Of a stretch of DNA of 64,000 nucleotides, positions 46,128-57,594 are shown in pieces (within the stretch, counting starts at the first letter, position 1; each line of letters opens with the position of its first letter). The stretch is from Begonia masoniana (Eukaryota > Streptophyta > Magnoliopsida > Cucurbitales > Begoniaceae), in contig CM039509.1 of the NCBI GenBank assembly GCA_022432975.1, positions 5,333,043-5,397,042 of the forward strand, given 5' to 3'. The notes beneath the pieces were generated by a model. It ran no database searches. It saw only the letters and a list, made by a program, of their open reading frames with translations, and was not told the origin of the DNA. The translations under genes were made by a program, and so were the position numbers.

Positions 46128-48741
46128 TGTGACGACCCCAACCCAATCAGGGCCACCACGGCCTAGCCATGACGTAATCTTAACTTAAGATCTCGTAAGT
46201 TCACATAAAATTTTTCATTTTTACGCACACTCTAATAATAAAACAGATATAAACAAATGACCTACCTCAAATGACCCTTTAGAAACATGTTGGGCGTAAA
46301 GTTCGTCGACTTTTAAAACATTAAAACAAGGTTAAAACCATTTTTTGATAAAATGTCGACTCGATTTTTGGGCCCTTAGAATACGTGGGGGTCGCTCGTA
46401 AAATACGTTTAAAAGTATCGTAAAAGATCGGTTTGAAACGTGTTTTGAAAAGTCAACTTTTAAAAAATTTTCATGTTGGGTCATGTGTGGCGCGCGCGCA
46501 GCGCCATGGGCGTTGCGTCGCCCAGACAGCGCCACGCAGCACGCGTGCGCCGTGCGCCACGCGCAGCACATCGCCCCACCCGGGTGAGTGCAGTGCCCGG
46601 GCAGTGTGCCCCCTGCCCCCTGGGCGCCTCCCCACGTGTCAAAGCCGATCGATCAGCACCTTCTCTGGATTTTCGACTAAAAACAACCACAAACGCCTAT
46701 CGATCGCCCCTCAGGAAAGATCGATCGACTGGGCGTGCCCAGGGTGCGCTCCTCAGCGTGCCCCGCTTACGTCCCGTGCGCCCCGCGTGCCCAGCGCACA
46801 GCCAGCGCGCCTCCAGCGCTCTTCTTGCTCCCTTTTTTATACTTAGCCATTTTTTTCCACTTCCAACACTTACCATTCACATTAAACTTTCCAAAAATCA
46901 TTCCCCACCACTTTAAACACAAATACTTCAAAACTCCATAAAAACCCGACTAATAAATATCCAAAAATATATTTAAAATTTAAGAAAACAAACTGCATTG
47001 ATCGCTCTAAAAACGGAGCCTATCCTTACAAGTTTAAAGTACCTAAAATTATCAAATACGACCCAACCTAATTCACAACACAAATGTTGAACATAAAAGC
47101 TGAATTTCCTAAAACATCACCAAAACAAATACGTTTATCAAATCATTCAAAATAACACAACTTCAAGCCTACATCCACTATATAATTCCCGAAATATCAA
47201 ACTGCACTATACATCCTAAAATCCATTACATTTCTAACATCAAAACTAGTTCGCATTTATTTACCAAAAACAACTCGGAGCACACCCACGGGTCATCTCG
47301 CCTAGCCAAAACACTTGTCGTCGCCACGAGTCCCCATCCACCGACCACCTATACATGATCATCGTGAGGATGTTTCTTACCTTCGTTCTCGTCACCTACA
47401 TCATATGACAAACACGTTAAGCCTAATGCTTAGCAAGAGAATGCACTATACTTAACATATACATGAATGCATGAATTTCATAAAACATATTCATTTACTT
47501 GTTCTTGTCCTTTTTACTTGTCATGGATTAAGGAAAGGATTGTGCCGGGGAGTAGGCAGGTGCGTGTACATAGTCGTCACTGATAGTATTCATGGTCCAA
47601 TGCATGGACAGTGATCATGGTCCCTCGAGATGGACAGTTTTGTTATCATGGCCATACCGCCCTAACCCACACTTAATCATTATGTACATTTCAATTTCAT
47701 GCATGTTAAACATTTTGTATGTCATTTAAGCAAACATGATGCATGGAGAATTTACGCATAACAATAAGATCAAAACAATTCACGAACGTACATGTACATG
47801 CTTTACTTGCAACGAACCTAACAAGTAGCTAATAACTAACATCCTAGGCTACCCGACTCGTTAAACCCCACAACCAGAAAATCATCATCAAAGCACGAAA
47901 ACCTAGCATCGACACGATTTAGGGCCGAAAACCTAACATCCACTTACCTAGTGTCCTTAGCAATGCCGAGCACCGCCCTGAAAGCTTGGGTTACCTAAGG
48001 CATTTCTTAACACGTCATTAGTATCAACCCTAATTCATCAAATTCTAAACCAAACGAAACCCCGTGCTAAAGACAATTTTTTTCAAAAACTCCAACTCAC
48101 TTCATTCAGACATTTTGTCTAGCAATTCGCGCTCAAGATTACACAACTTCCATTAATGGATATCTCAACATCCAACAACTACCAAATTTTCACCCTATAC
48201 CATCCACCATCATAATTTCCCTCTAATCTATCAACTATAAACATAAAAACAGCAAAACTATCGATATACTTAGCATAATCCTACAATTTTACAAAATCTA
48301 TCAAAACCATAACGAAATACAACCATCTTACCCAAAACTAAAGGTCCAAAACATATGCATCTTACCTGGAGGAAAAATCGAAGAAGAATCTCCGGAGGAG
48401 AGAGTGTTGATCGGCGTTGGAGAAGTGGCATGAGAGGAGAAGAGAAATGTCGCCAAGGAGAGAACTCACGTAGGAGAAGGGGAGAATGAGAGAAGGGGGA
48501 GGGGATTTTAGGTTTTATTAAATTTTTGACTTTGTAAATTACTTAATTGTCCTCCCCTTAATTCTTTACTTAATTCGTTAATTAACCTATCGATTTGGTT
48601 TCTCCGAAATTTTCATATTTCTTCAAATATTCCAATTTATTCATAGGGTTCTAACGAAACTTCCCGTTCGCAAAACGGGAATAAATTACTATTTTTACGA
48701 ATCAAAACACTATAGTGGAAAAACCAAAACTCGGCGTTACA
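46128..48741 (-). mobile_element. LTR unit D, 2614 bp
   Basis: The + strand runs TGTGACGACCCCAACCC to AACTCGGCGTTACA. It includes a GC-rich block (about 46480-46830) rich in GCGCC words, the family motif (47419-47436) and the hairpin module (47525-47678). Long frames in the GC-rich block on both strands are compositional artefacts. It shares with unit C the words CATTTTGTC[TG]AGCAATT and CCATTAATGGA (48147, 50822). Confidence 0.7.
47525..47678 (-). other. Hairpin-bounded conserved LTR module (unit D)
   Basis: GGATTAAG (47525-47532) pairs with CTTAATC (47672-47678). The interior has CATGGTCC twice and GGACAGTGATCATGG. It lies 1063 bp from the sense LTR start. Confidence 0.6.
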
Positions 48742-48940
48742 CTATCAATTTAAATTTCTAAAAACTTCCTCATTCCTCTAAAATCTTCATAATTTCCTAG
48801 GGCTCTAATAATGTTACGTCCCCTAATTTCACCTTTTAACTATTCCTAAAAATCTCGTAAAAATTTAAACTTTTATTTCAGTCCCTTAGTCGTGTTCATT
48901 TTAAAGACGATAAACTTTGTTCAGCGAAAGACGTACCATG
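48742..48940. other. Short segment between LTR units D and C
   Basis: The first 70-90 bp match 51423-51500, the LTR-end segment that follows unit C. The remainder (from about 48815) is unassigned and ends at the TGTAGAACCC start of unit C. Confidence 0.5.
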
Positions 48941-49139
48941 TGTAGAACCCTCATATTAAAATTTTACTCAATTGAAATAAAGGCTAAATAGCAAACAAGG
49001 GTTCGGTTGACGCAACCATCACGTGCCACTGTCTCAGCCCAACTTCAGAAAAGAATCGGTCGACGAACTGCCTTTGGCAGACAACCCTTCCTCTCGGGTT
49101 TTAGTCGACGTCCTGAACTTACTGGAATTCATTTCCTTC

Positions 49140-49515
49140 CAATCGGTCAATATCAACACTGGCCAAAATCGATCAATGTCAACACTGGCCAAAATCGGTC
49201 GATTTCAACACTGACCAAAATCGGTCGATGTCAACAATGACCAAAATCGGTCGACGTGACCTCTATAATGAGATCGGTCGACGACACTTGGCTAAATTTC
49301 CTCAAAATGACTCTAATATACTGAGGTCGACAACCCCGACCAATTCACACTTAAAATCGGTTGACGACACTTGGCTAAATTTCCTCAAAATGACTTTAAT
49401 ATGCTGGGGTCGACAACCCCGACCGATTCACACTTAAAATCGGTCGACGACTCTTGGCTAAATTTCCTCAAAAGGACTCTAATATGCTGGGGTCGACAAC
49501 CCTAACCGATTCACA
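49140..49515. repeat. Two minisatellites in LTR unit C
   Basis: 49140-49258: about five units of 25-27 bp (GGTCGATGTCAACACTGGCC and variants). 49265-49515: three units of about 84 bp, each with CGACGACACTTGGCTAAATT, CCTCAAAATGACT and GGGGTCGACAACCC. Confidence 0.85.
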
Positions 49516-50205
49516 GTTGAAATCGTTTGAATTAGCCCCCATCACTACACTTAACTTTACTTAGGCTGAATCGTCCACAACATCAGCCGATCGATCGCCT
49601 CTCTTCTGGCGATCAATCGGCTAACTCTCTGGAAATTGAATTCCAGAGAGTTGCCCCACCTCCTTCTTCTTCCTTCCTCTTTCCTGCACTGACATCACAA
49701 TTCTCTTTTCATCTCATTCAATACAACCCAAAAACCTACTTGAAACATATTAGGAAACGTAGCCAAATTTCATAAAGACGAACTGCGTGGATCCATTTAC
49801 AACTGAATACATCCCTACGAGTTTAAAATATCCAAGCAGTTCCAGTAAACTTTCAAAATAAAACCATCACTTAGACATTCTATACATTCATTTCACAAAA
49901 ACTATCTAAATGCCATTTTCCAAATTATTTAACCTATCGTGTCAAAATACCTATACTACCTTTCCCCCACGGGTCAAAATAGCACCGACTGCACCAGCAC
50001 ACTCCCACGGGCATCCTCCATCAATCTGCATGCTCGTCAAGTGGAGGGACATCGTCCTTACCTTGCTGAAAGTCACCTATACCATAGAGACGTCTATGAG
50101 ATAAATCTTAGTAAATTCTATATAAATGTCTATGCATGAACATGTATATGCATTTTTTCATGAAGGCCATCCATGTTATTTCATTTTCAGTACGTGTCAG
50201 TCTTT

Positions 50206-50331
50206 GGTTATCGGGGCCTTTCTCAGTCAGATGGATAGGGCACATCAAGCGGGTAGATAGCCCACACTATCTGAAAGGCGGGAGACCCGCTCACCACGGA
50301 ACGCCAGGTCTGAACCTCTCCCCGAATAACC
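50206..50331 (-). other. Hairpin-bounded LTR module with replaced stem sequence (unit C)
   Basis: GGTTATCGGGG (50206-50216) pairs with CCCCGAATAACC (50320-50331). Inside, CAGATGGATAGGGC (50228-50241) pairs with GCCCACACTATCTG (50260-50273). The position (1091 bp from the sense LTR start) matches the other modules, but the primary sequence is largely different. Confidence 0.6.
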
Positions 50332-51422
50332 ACCATGTGTTGTTTACTATGATATTTTACTTGCCCTTTCTTTACGTTTCCATTTTTATGAAATCGATGC
50401 ATAAATCTATTTTTATGACGTTTTATAAATCGTGATGCATGACAATTCAATACACGACATAAATATAAAAAAAATTGATACCATCAAAACCATACAAACA
50501 TTTCCTAACAAACTAAACCTAACTACCCATCAAAACCATAAAAACACATTCAATGCACCAACAATCCTCAACAAACAAAACTCGACATATGGTGTAGGCC
50601 AATCGGCCATAGTAAGTCACGAGAACTTACCTGCCGTCCGTAGCGCACCGAGCTCCTTGTTTTGAGCTTTGTCACCTAAGTCAATCCACAACATCCATTG
50701 TCAAAACCGGACATAAACATTCAAACTTCAAAAATTTTCGAAACACCTAACTAAAGAAAATTTCCTAAAATTCTAATTAACCTCTCTCGGACATTTTGTC
50801 GAGCAATTTATGCTCACCAATTATAAACCTCCATTAATGGAGGTTTCTAAAGCTCCACATACCTGAAAATCATAATCCAAGCATTTATACTATCTAACTA
50901 CGTCAAATAATCGCAAATACGGCATTACCTAACCGTTTCTAACAAAACCCAACTATTTTTATGAAAATCCTACGAAACCCTAACCGTTAAACAACCTAGA
51001 AATTGAGAACTAACGGGTTAAAACTATAGAATTGTACCTAGGACGTCGGTAGGAGAAGAAAACGTGAAGGAATCGGTTGATCGAAAGACCGTTGGCCGGC
51101 GTTTGAAGGAAGTCGCTCTGGAGGAATTGGCGAGGAGAGGAAAACCTCTCTGGAAACTTTCGTGGGAATGGGGGAGGAAGAGAGAAGAGTTAAGTTTTTA
51201 TTAAAATTTACTTAGTAATTTACCTTTTTGCCCTTTTAGCTTAATATTCAATTATTTCGTTATTTGTTCTACCGATTCAGTTTCTCCAAATTTCATTATT
51301 TCATCAGAAATTCTAATTTATTTCTAGGGTTCTAATAAAACTTTTCATTCGCATATTGAGCTCAATTCACTATAATTATGAAAATACCCTTTATAGTGGA
51401 AACCGAACACTCGGGCGTTATA

Positions 51423-51675
51423 CTGTAAATTTGGATTTTCGAAACTTCTTTATTCTTCTAAAAATCCTCATTAATCATTAGGGCTCTAACGAAACTTCTC
51501 ATTTGTAAAACGGGCTTATTTTACTATATTTACGAAAATACCATTATGTGACGAAAATCTAAAAACTTAAAAATATGGGTGTTACAAATAAAACCTCCCG
51601 CTCGCAAGACGGGCCCATATCTATTATTTACAAAAATGCCCCTAAAGCGGAAACCCAAAAAACCTGGGCGTTACA
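51423..51675 (-). other. Series of LTR 5' ends (sense) beside unit C
   Basis: Two consecutive LTR termini: 51423-51586, ending ATATGGGTGTTACA, and 51587-51675, ending CCTGGGCGTTACA. Each resembles the last 90-165 bp of units D and C (CGAAACTTCTC / AAACCTCCCGCTCGC, then a run of AT, then the terminus). Confidence 0.6.
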
Positions 51676-51784
51676 CATTGAGTCCTTATACTTGCCCATT
51701 GCGAACTCGATTATCACTTGTTTGGTTATGTTGACGTCATCCCTGTCGTCTAACCATATCAGCTTGTAAGGATGGGGACGCACA
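51676..51784 (-). pseudogene. Continuation of interrupted protease remnant
   Basis: The minus strand reads PYKLIWLDDRDDVNITKQVIIEF-like sequence. This completes the protease region of the fragment at 45906-46127 across the nested LTRs. It ends where the duplicated segment begins, which starts in the protease region of an M2 element in the opposite orientation. Confidence 0.65.
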
Positions 51785-53761
51785 AGTTACCATAGAATTC
51801 ACCATTGGCGGGTACAAGGATTCCTCTATTTGTGACATCAATGAGTGTCAACCACTTACTACTAGGTAAGCCATGGTAGTATGATAGAAATGCGGCTCAT
51901 GACGGATTTACAAACTTTTATTCCTTGAAGTTTGGAGGAAAAACAATCAAACTCACCCCGTTAAAGCCCGAACAATTAGCCATGGACGAGGCATCAAGGA
52001 ATAAGGAAATGGACAAGGCCAGCCTTTCATGTAGAAAGGAGAGCTAGAGACATACTTACTAGAAGAACCTCTCATACTGGTACTATTCTGAGACTAAGTA
52101 AAGGAGCTAGGGGATATCCCAGTACTAGTACAAAACCTACTAAAGCAAAAGAAATACTGCAGGGATTACCACCCTTACGTGGGATTGAACAATAGATCGA
52201 CTTGCAGCCAGAAGCAATCTTACCAAACCGTCCAGCTTATAGGATGAACCACGAGGAGACCAAGGAACTACATAGTCAGGTCTAAGAGTTATTGGAAAAG
52301 GGCTATATCAGAGATCTATGAGCCCTTGTGTAGTACCAACCTTACTAGTGCCAAAGAAGGATGGTTCCATGAGAATGTGCATTGAGAGTAGAGTCATCGA
52401 TTAAATAACCATTAAATACTTATTTTTGATTCCTGATTAGAGTATATGTTGGACGAACTCAGTGGAGTTTCGATATTTTGAAAATTTGATCTCAAGAGTG
52501 GATATCATCAAATCAGGATGAAGGAAGGTGATGAGTGAAAAACAGCCTTCAAGACAAAGTATAAGTTGTTTGAATGGATGGTCATGCTTTTCAGCCTATC
52601 CAATGCCCTAAGCACGTTCATGTGACTAATGCACCTTGCTTTGAAGGAGTTTCTTGGTATATTTATAGTCATTTACTTTGACAACATCCTAGTCTACAGT
52701 CTAGACTTACCATCACACCTAGGCCACCATAGTACCCTTTTCCAAACCCTCAAGGTTGCAAAACTGTTTGACAACCTCAAGAAGTGTTTAGGATTTATCA
52801 TTACCAACGGCATAATGGAAGTTGACGAAGCAAAGATTGAGGCCATTAAGGATTCGCCCAGCCTTACAAGAGTTTTATAGGTGCGTAGTTTCATGGGTTA
52901 GCCTCATTCTACCAAAGGTTCATTAAGGACTTCAGCTCTATCATGGTTCCTATCACGGACTGCACCAATAAAGGAAGAGTTTTCTAGTGGACTCTAGATT
53001 ATCAGCACAGTTTTGAGTTAATTAAGGAAAAACTATACCAGTAACCTATCTTAGCACTTCCAGATTTTAACAAAGTTTTTTAAATAGAGAATGATGCATC
53101 TAGTGTAGGAATCAGAGCAGGGCTCACGCAAGAAGGTAGACCCCTTGCATTTTTTAGTGAAAAACTAAAAGGAGCAACCCTAAACTATTCTACCTATGAC
53201 AAGGAATTTCATGCAGTCATACGAGCCCTCGGGCAGTGGCATCACTACGTGTTATCTAAGGAGTTTGTCATACATATTGACCACTAGGCACTTAAGCACA
53301 TTAAGAGCCAAGGTAAACTAAACAAGAGACACGCCAAATGGATAGAATTCATAGAGATATCCTTACACTCTAAAACATAACAAAGGAGAAACCCATGTGG
53401 TAGCGGATGTGCTATCCGGAAGACATATTCTGTTAATGGAGCATGGAACCAGTTATTTTGGATTTCAATGGATTAACGATAGTTACGAATCAGATCCAGA
53501 CTTTGGTCCTTATTACCTTAAGTATCAAGACAAGGCGGAAGGAGATTACCATGTCATGGAAGGATACTTATTCAAGTGAAGCAAGTTATGTGTTCCCAAT
53601 GGAGGCTTAAAGAAGTGACTCGTAAAAGAAGCTCACAATGGTGGCTTATCCAACCACTTCGGGGAACATTAGCCTTTCTTGTATTTGGTGGCAAACTTTT
53701 AGCCTTTTATGTTGTTTGGCAAGCATGCATAGCTAATTTTGTAGGATAGCACACGTGAGTG
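51785..53761 (+). pseudogene. M2 gag-pol remnant, duplicate copy (protease to integrase)
   Basis: Fragments in order: protease end (VTIEFTIGGYKDS), linker, RT with stops (52150-52620), frame 52629-52880 with YFDNILVYS (second catalytic Asp lost) and EVDEAKIEAIKDSPS, and RNase H. The RNase H (53060-53400) retains the segment [26 protein letters not shown] that copy 1 has partly lost. Frame 53397-53579 ends in VMEGYLFK. The integrase is truncated at the same point as copy 1. More decayed than copy 1. Confidence 0.8.
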
Positions 53762-54877
53762 TGGTTGGCACTCACAGAAAGGGCACTCAGCTGAGCACCG
53801 TGGAACTAGATGGGCACACGTTACAAGGAGACTTCATTGGTAGATGGTGCGCATAGGTGATCGATGGTTAGCACGCACGAGGTAACACTTCATCAAGCAC
53901 TTGGATCACTGATGGGCACGCGCACAGATGGATGACCTGGCTACACGGGTGGAGCTCTATTGATAGATGATAGGCACGCACGGATGGACGCTACGGATTG
54001 ATGACTGGTGCACACAAGGGCGAACATGGTCGCATTATTGGCATGTGTTGATTGATGACCAGGCTGCACGGAGTCTCGCTAATGGGCGCGCGCACGGATG
54101 GATGACATGGCCGGATCTTTTTTGGAAATTTCCTTCAAGAATTTTGAATCCACAACAACCTATCACCTTTCAAATAAGGAATGAAGACAAATAGATAGAA
54201 GCCACGCTATCCATACAAGGATAGTGAATCAAACATAAGAGAGAGAAGGCGTGCGTGCGTGGACAAGGCGCCGAGCTCCAATGGCTACTTTCAGCCTTCT
54301 AGCTGTTGGACCTCTTTTGAAGACAAAAACCCTAGCCAACCTTAGAACTTATTTACGCTTAAGTTTTCAGCATTGTAACTCACTTTTTGCAAATAAAATT
54401 TAGTGAAGTTTTCCTTCATATTTTTGGAGTTATCTTCGAATTATCGTCGGTGCATTATATCTGAGTCAGTTACCCCAATTGTTTTCCAAGTTCACGGTTA
54501 CTTGGAAGCCTCTTACACCCACCATTTTCTCCAACCACCTCGAGGGTTGAACCTATATAAAAGTTGTGGAAAACCATGTCCATTTTGTTGAAGTATTCCA
54601 TCATTTTTTTAAGGAATCATTATCCGAGGGTGCTACAAGTTGTCTTTTCGAACCAGCTTTGGATTCTCGTGCATATCTCACTCATATCATCCAATTTTCT
54701 CTAAAAATTTAAGGATTTATTCTACACTTGCCAGGTAAGTTTCCATTAAATTTTCAAGTCATTTGGACTCGTTTCCACTGATTTATACATTCTAGAATTG
54801 GGGTGTTCTTCGACTAAACTCGAGAGCATTTGAGATTAGCTTCTTTTGACATGTCATTTGCAGGGCTTATTGCATCA
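53762..54877 (+). mobile_element. M2 3' LTR, duplicate copy, 1116 bp, uninterrupted
   Basis: Starts TGGTTGGCACTCAC and ends TTATTGCATCA. It serves as the intact reference for the interrupted LTRs at 7727-9615 and 13271-16858. Confidence 0.85.
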
Positions 54878-55530
54878 TCTTTTCTCTCTCCAAAGGTCAC
54901 TATTAAGTGGTCCCCTTCCCACTAACACAACCACAAAAAGGTCCCCCAGCTACACATGTTCGGCCATTCAATTGTTATACAATTAACAAAACCAAATACT
55001 AAGGAAAATAAACTAAGCTTCAGATTACATCAATTTGTTCCAAGAAAAATATCGATTCCTTCTTCAAGTTTGGTTCGGCCAAGAGAGTGTTCTCATGTTA
55101 ACAAATGAAATGGTTTCTTCATGTCTTGTGTTTTAGGCTCCAACTCTAATTGATTAACAAATGCATCACGTACAACATGAGCACACAAGTTAGTTAAAGT
55201 TTTAGCCCACAAAACCTAATGATTGCTCACCTTGGCATATAAAAAACTCAACTGAAAGTGTGGCCAGTAAGGAAGTCAGGCATCAAATAGGGAAGATTAT
55301 GACAGCCCACCCTAAGATAAGGATGACTCAAAATTTGATTACAAACGCCTAGGTTATACCCGTGGATATGTACAATGTCACATCATTTAGGAAAATGTAA
55401 TAAGTAAATGGTTTATAACTACAGTTCTTTTACTAACCTAATACAACGTGTTTTGGGCTCAACAAAAAAAAAAAAAAAAAAAAAAAACTTGTGGAGGTTT
55501 CAATCTGAAGTGGACAATATAGTACTACAA
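54878..55530 (-). other. M1-type LTR fragment, pol tail and unassigned sequence (duplicate)
   Basis: Counterpart of 16859-17501. The LTR edge at about 55052 is mutated (AAAAATA). A homopolymer of more than 20 A at about 55465-55487 replaces AACAAAACAAAC of copy 1. Confidence 0.6.
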
Positions 55531-57594
55531 CAATTGCTCCACAATTCTTTCTCTCTCTAATCGAAATTGAAAAGAACCTTGGCAATTATGACAGACACGT
55601 TTAACATGCTTTAATTGAAGGGTTTTATTTGCAAACCCCTCAAATTTGAAGGTCAATTTGACCAAAAATATATATAAAGTGTTGGCTACATGGATTCTCA
55701 TGGTTTAGTGATCGTATTGATATTTACCCTATTATTAATTTTCATGCAAATATAAATTATTAGAGTTCAATATAAATGATTAATTATTTTTTATATTTAA
55801 AAATAACCATATCAATTTACACTTCTTTCATGTAAGGTAATTTCTATTTTTTTAGGATTTTAGTTTTTTCCTATTAATTTTGTTGTTTTTCATTAGATAT
55901 TCTAGACATCAAAAAAAAAAAAAAAAAGGAAGACATTCAAAAATGATATCATTTGTTCGTCAAATGCTCTCTAGATAATATATAGTATATATTCTGATCT
56001 ACCAATACTGTAAATATATTATTATTATTATTTTCAATGATATTATTAGTAGTCGGAGGAAGCCTCGGCCGAAGGTAACACTCTTTTTTTTATACATGTG
56101 CTAGGTCCATGAAAAATTAGATTGATGATTGGATTTCAGTGTAAATCTTGTTTCGATTCTGACTTGGGGTTTCTCTGTTGCTCTAAACTCTTGATTCGTC
56201 TGAGGGTAAGGTGTAATCCAGCAAAGGTCTTGGTGAAAGAATTGCAGACAACGTCATGAAGAAGACGCTTCTTGCTTGGGCTTGCTCAGTGGCCAGCTGG
56301 ATCGCAGTCCAAATTATATGTGGCCAGCGTTTTAGGCCCTGGATTGGACTTTGGTCCAACCCTATTTGGGCCATAGCCCAAATTAGCTGGGTCACTGTCC
56401 ATCCCCTTTTAGGCTGTGGTTCAGGGATTATTTTTCCTCAATTTGTCATATCTTAATCCAATTAATATGGATTATTTTATTTTATAAAATGATGGTTAGA
56501 AATTCCTTGCTATTGTTTCATTTTATTGCATATATTCTTTAATTCAATTTTTTATTTTCCATCATAAAAAACCATTATTTTAACTAGAGTAATGAGATAA
56601 CTAGCTATGCTGTGTCCCTGAGCGCAAAATCGTAAATCTGATCATAGTATTTTCATGGATTTTGCAATCGCCGATTATCGTTATTTTTAATTTGAATGCA
56701 TAAAACATGAAATATGTCTCTATTGAGTTTGGTCGACTAACTCTAATGACATCTTTTCTTTTAGAAGTTATCCAAAAGGACTTGCAGTTGACAACTCAAT
56801 GGTAGGCTTGCCATGCAAATTTTCTCTATTTTATTATTTTTCTAGAAACTTTAATTTTATTTAGAGGTCAAACATTATTGAAATTTGTAAATTTTTAATT
56901 TATTTAATTTTTATCTAGCATATTTATTTTTAGACATAAATCACTATATTATCTTAGATGTCTCTATTGGACTTTTAATTTTGCTATTTGGTTCGGGCCC
57001 TGACTTGTAATCCCTTTTAAGGTTTGCGTTGCAATATTAGTTATTTAAGTTCAATTGTTAGATTGCTCGGTTTGATTTCTGAGTCGGGTCGTTTCAAATT
57101 AAGACTGAATCTACATAATTACAAGTTAGTTTTAAGGTTGGATCGGGTTTTGAGAAGATTTTTGTTCTAAATCATCTTTTCATTAGAAATAATGGAAAAT
57201 AAATATACCATATAAAGAATTAGTCATATTCGTTCAAAAATAGGAATCTTAAATAATGGGGAAAGAACTCCAAGTCATATTCAAACCATGGTTACGGTTC
57301 GATTTTGCCAACATAAACCGAACTCATGGTCCATATCCAACTGTGGTTATGATCCTATTTTGTTTCTAATAACTAACTAACTTATGTTTTAAAATTGAAT
57401 AACAATTCTTATCTTACGAATTCGTAACAGAGGGCCCCACTTTCCAAATTCCAAGGAGATTTAAGGAAATTTATTCCACGTAACTTAGGAGTTCTTCATT
57501 GTTTAGGACGAGTAACCTATTTCTTTATCTATATATTGACAGTTTTTTCGTTCAAACTTTTCTCTCTCTTCTTCAAACTTCTCTCTCTTGCACT
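55531..57594 (+). other. AT-rich region upstream of B3 gene copy 2
   Basis: Counterpart of 27982-30111. No gene recognised; small frames at 56183-56456 on both strands match those of copy 1 but look like chance or old transposon sequence. A CT-rich leader (TTTTCTCTCTCTTC) precedes the B3 start. Confidence 0.6.
57530..57537 (+). promoter_or_regulatory. TATA-like box before B3 gene copy 2
   Basis: TATATATT, about 58 bp before the B3 start codon at 57595. The equivalent in copy 1 is TAGATATT (30045-30052). The spacing would give a very short leader, so this is a candidate only. Confidence 0.35.

Larger units (their letters stand above)
48941..51422 (-). mobile_element. LTR unit C, about 2.48 kb
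   Basis: Begins TGTAGAACCCTC and ends ACTCGGGCGTTATA. It is collinear with unit D in its right 1.3 kb but has a different left part, with repeated GGTCGAC words. It has a strong inverted-repeat module at 50206-50331. No matching target duplication was found (CCATG left, CTGTA right), so its edges are inferred from alignment with unit D. Confidence 0.6.
46128..51675 (-). mobile_element. Nested LTR complex of Tekay-like family, 5.5 kb
   Basis: Inserted into the protease region of the preceding gypsy remnant. The outer edges are TGTGACGACCCC (46128) and CTGGGCGTTACA (51675), with flanks CACTG (46123-46127) and CATTG (51676-51680), a 5-bp duplication with one change. Removing the block rejoins the interrupted protease reading. 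Inside are two related full-length LTR-like units and a series of LTR ends (48741, 51422, 51586, 51675). The nesting history is unresolved. No gag or pol is present. Confidence 0.75.

Noticed and set aside
46433..46916. Overlapping Arg/Ala/Pro-rich frames of up to 147 codons on both strands
   Set aside because: Caused by GC-rich composition with few stops; inside an LTR unit, with no domain.
55465..55487. Poly(A) run as the tail of a LINE or SINE insertion
   Set aside because: The duplicate copy has the same flanks with a shorter A-rich stretch and there is no inserted sequence or target duplication, so it is simple homopolymer growth.
57499..57594. N-terminal extension of B3 copy 2 (MFRTSNLFLYLYIDS...)
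   Set aside because: The equivalent stretch in copy 1 is not used by its coding frame, and the sequence is a CT-rich leader; the shared ATG at 57595 is preferred.
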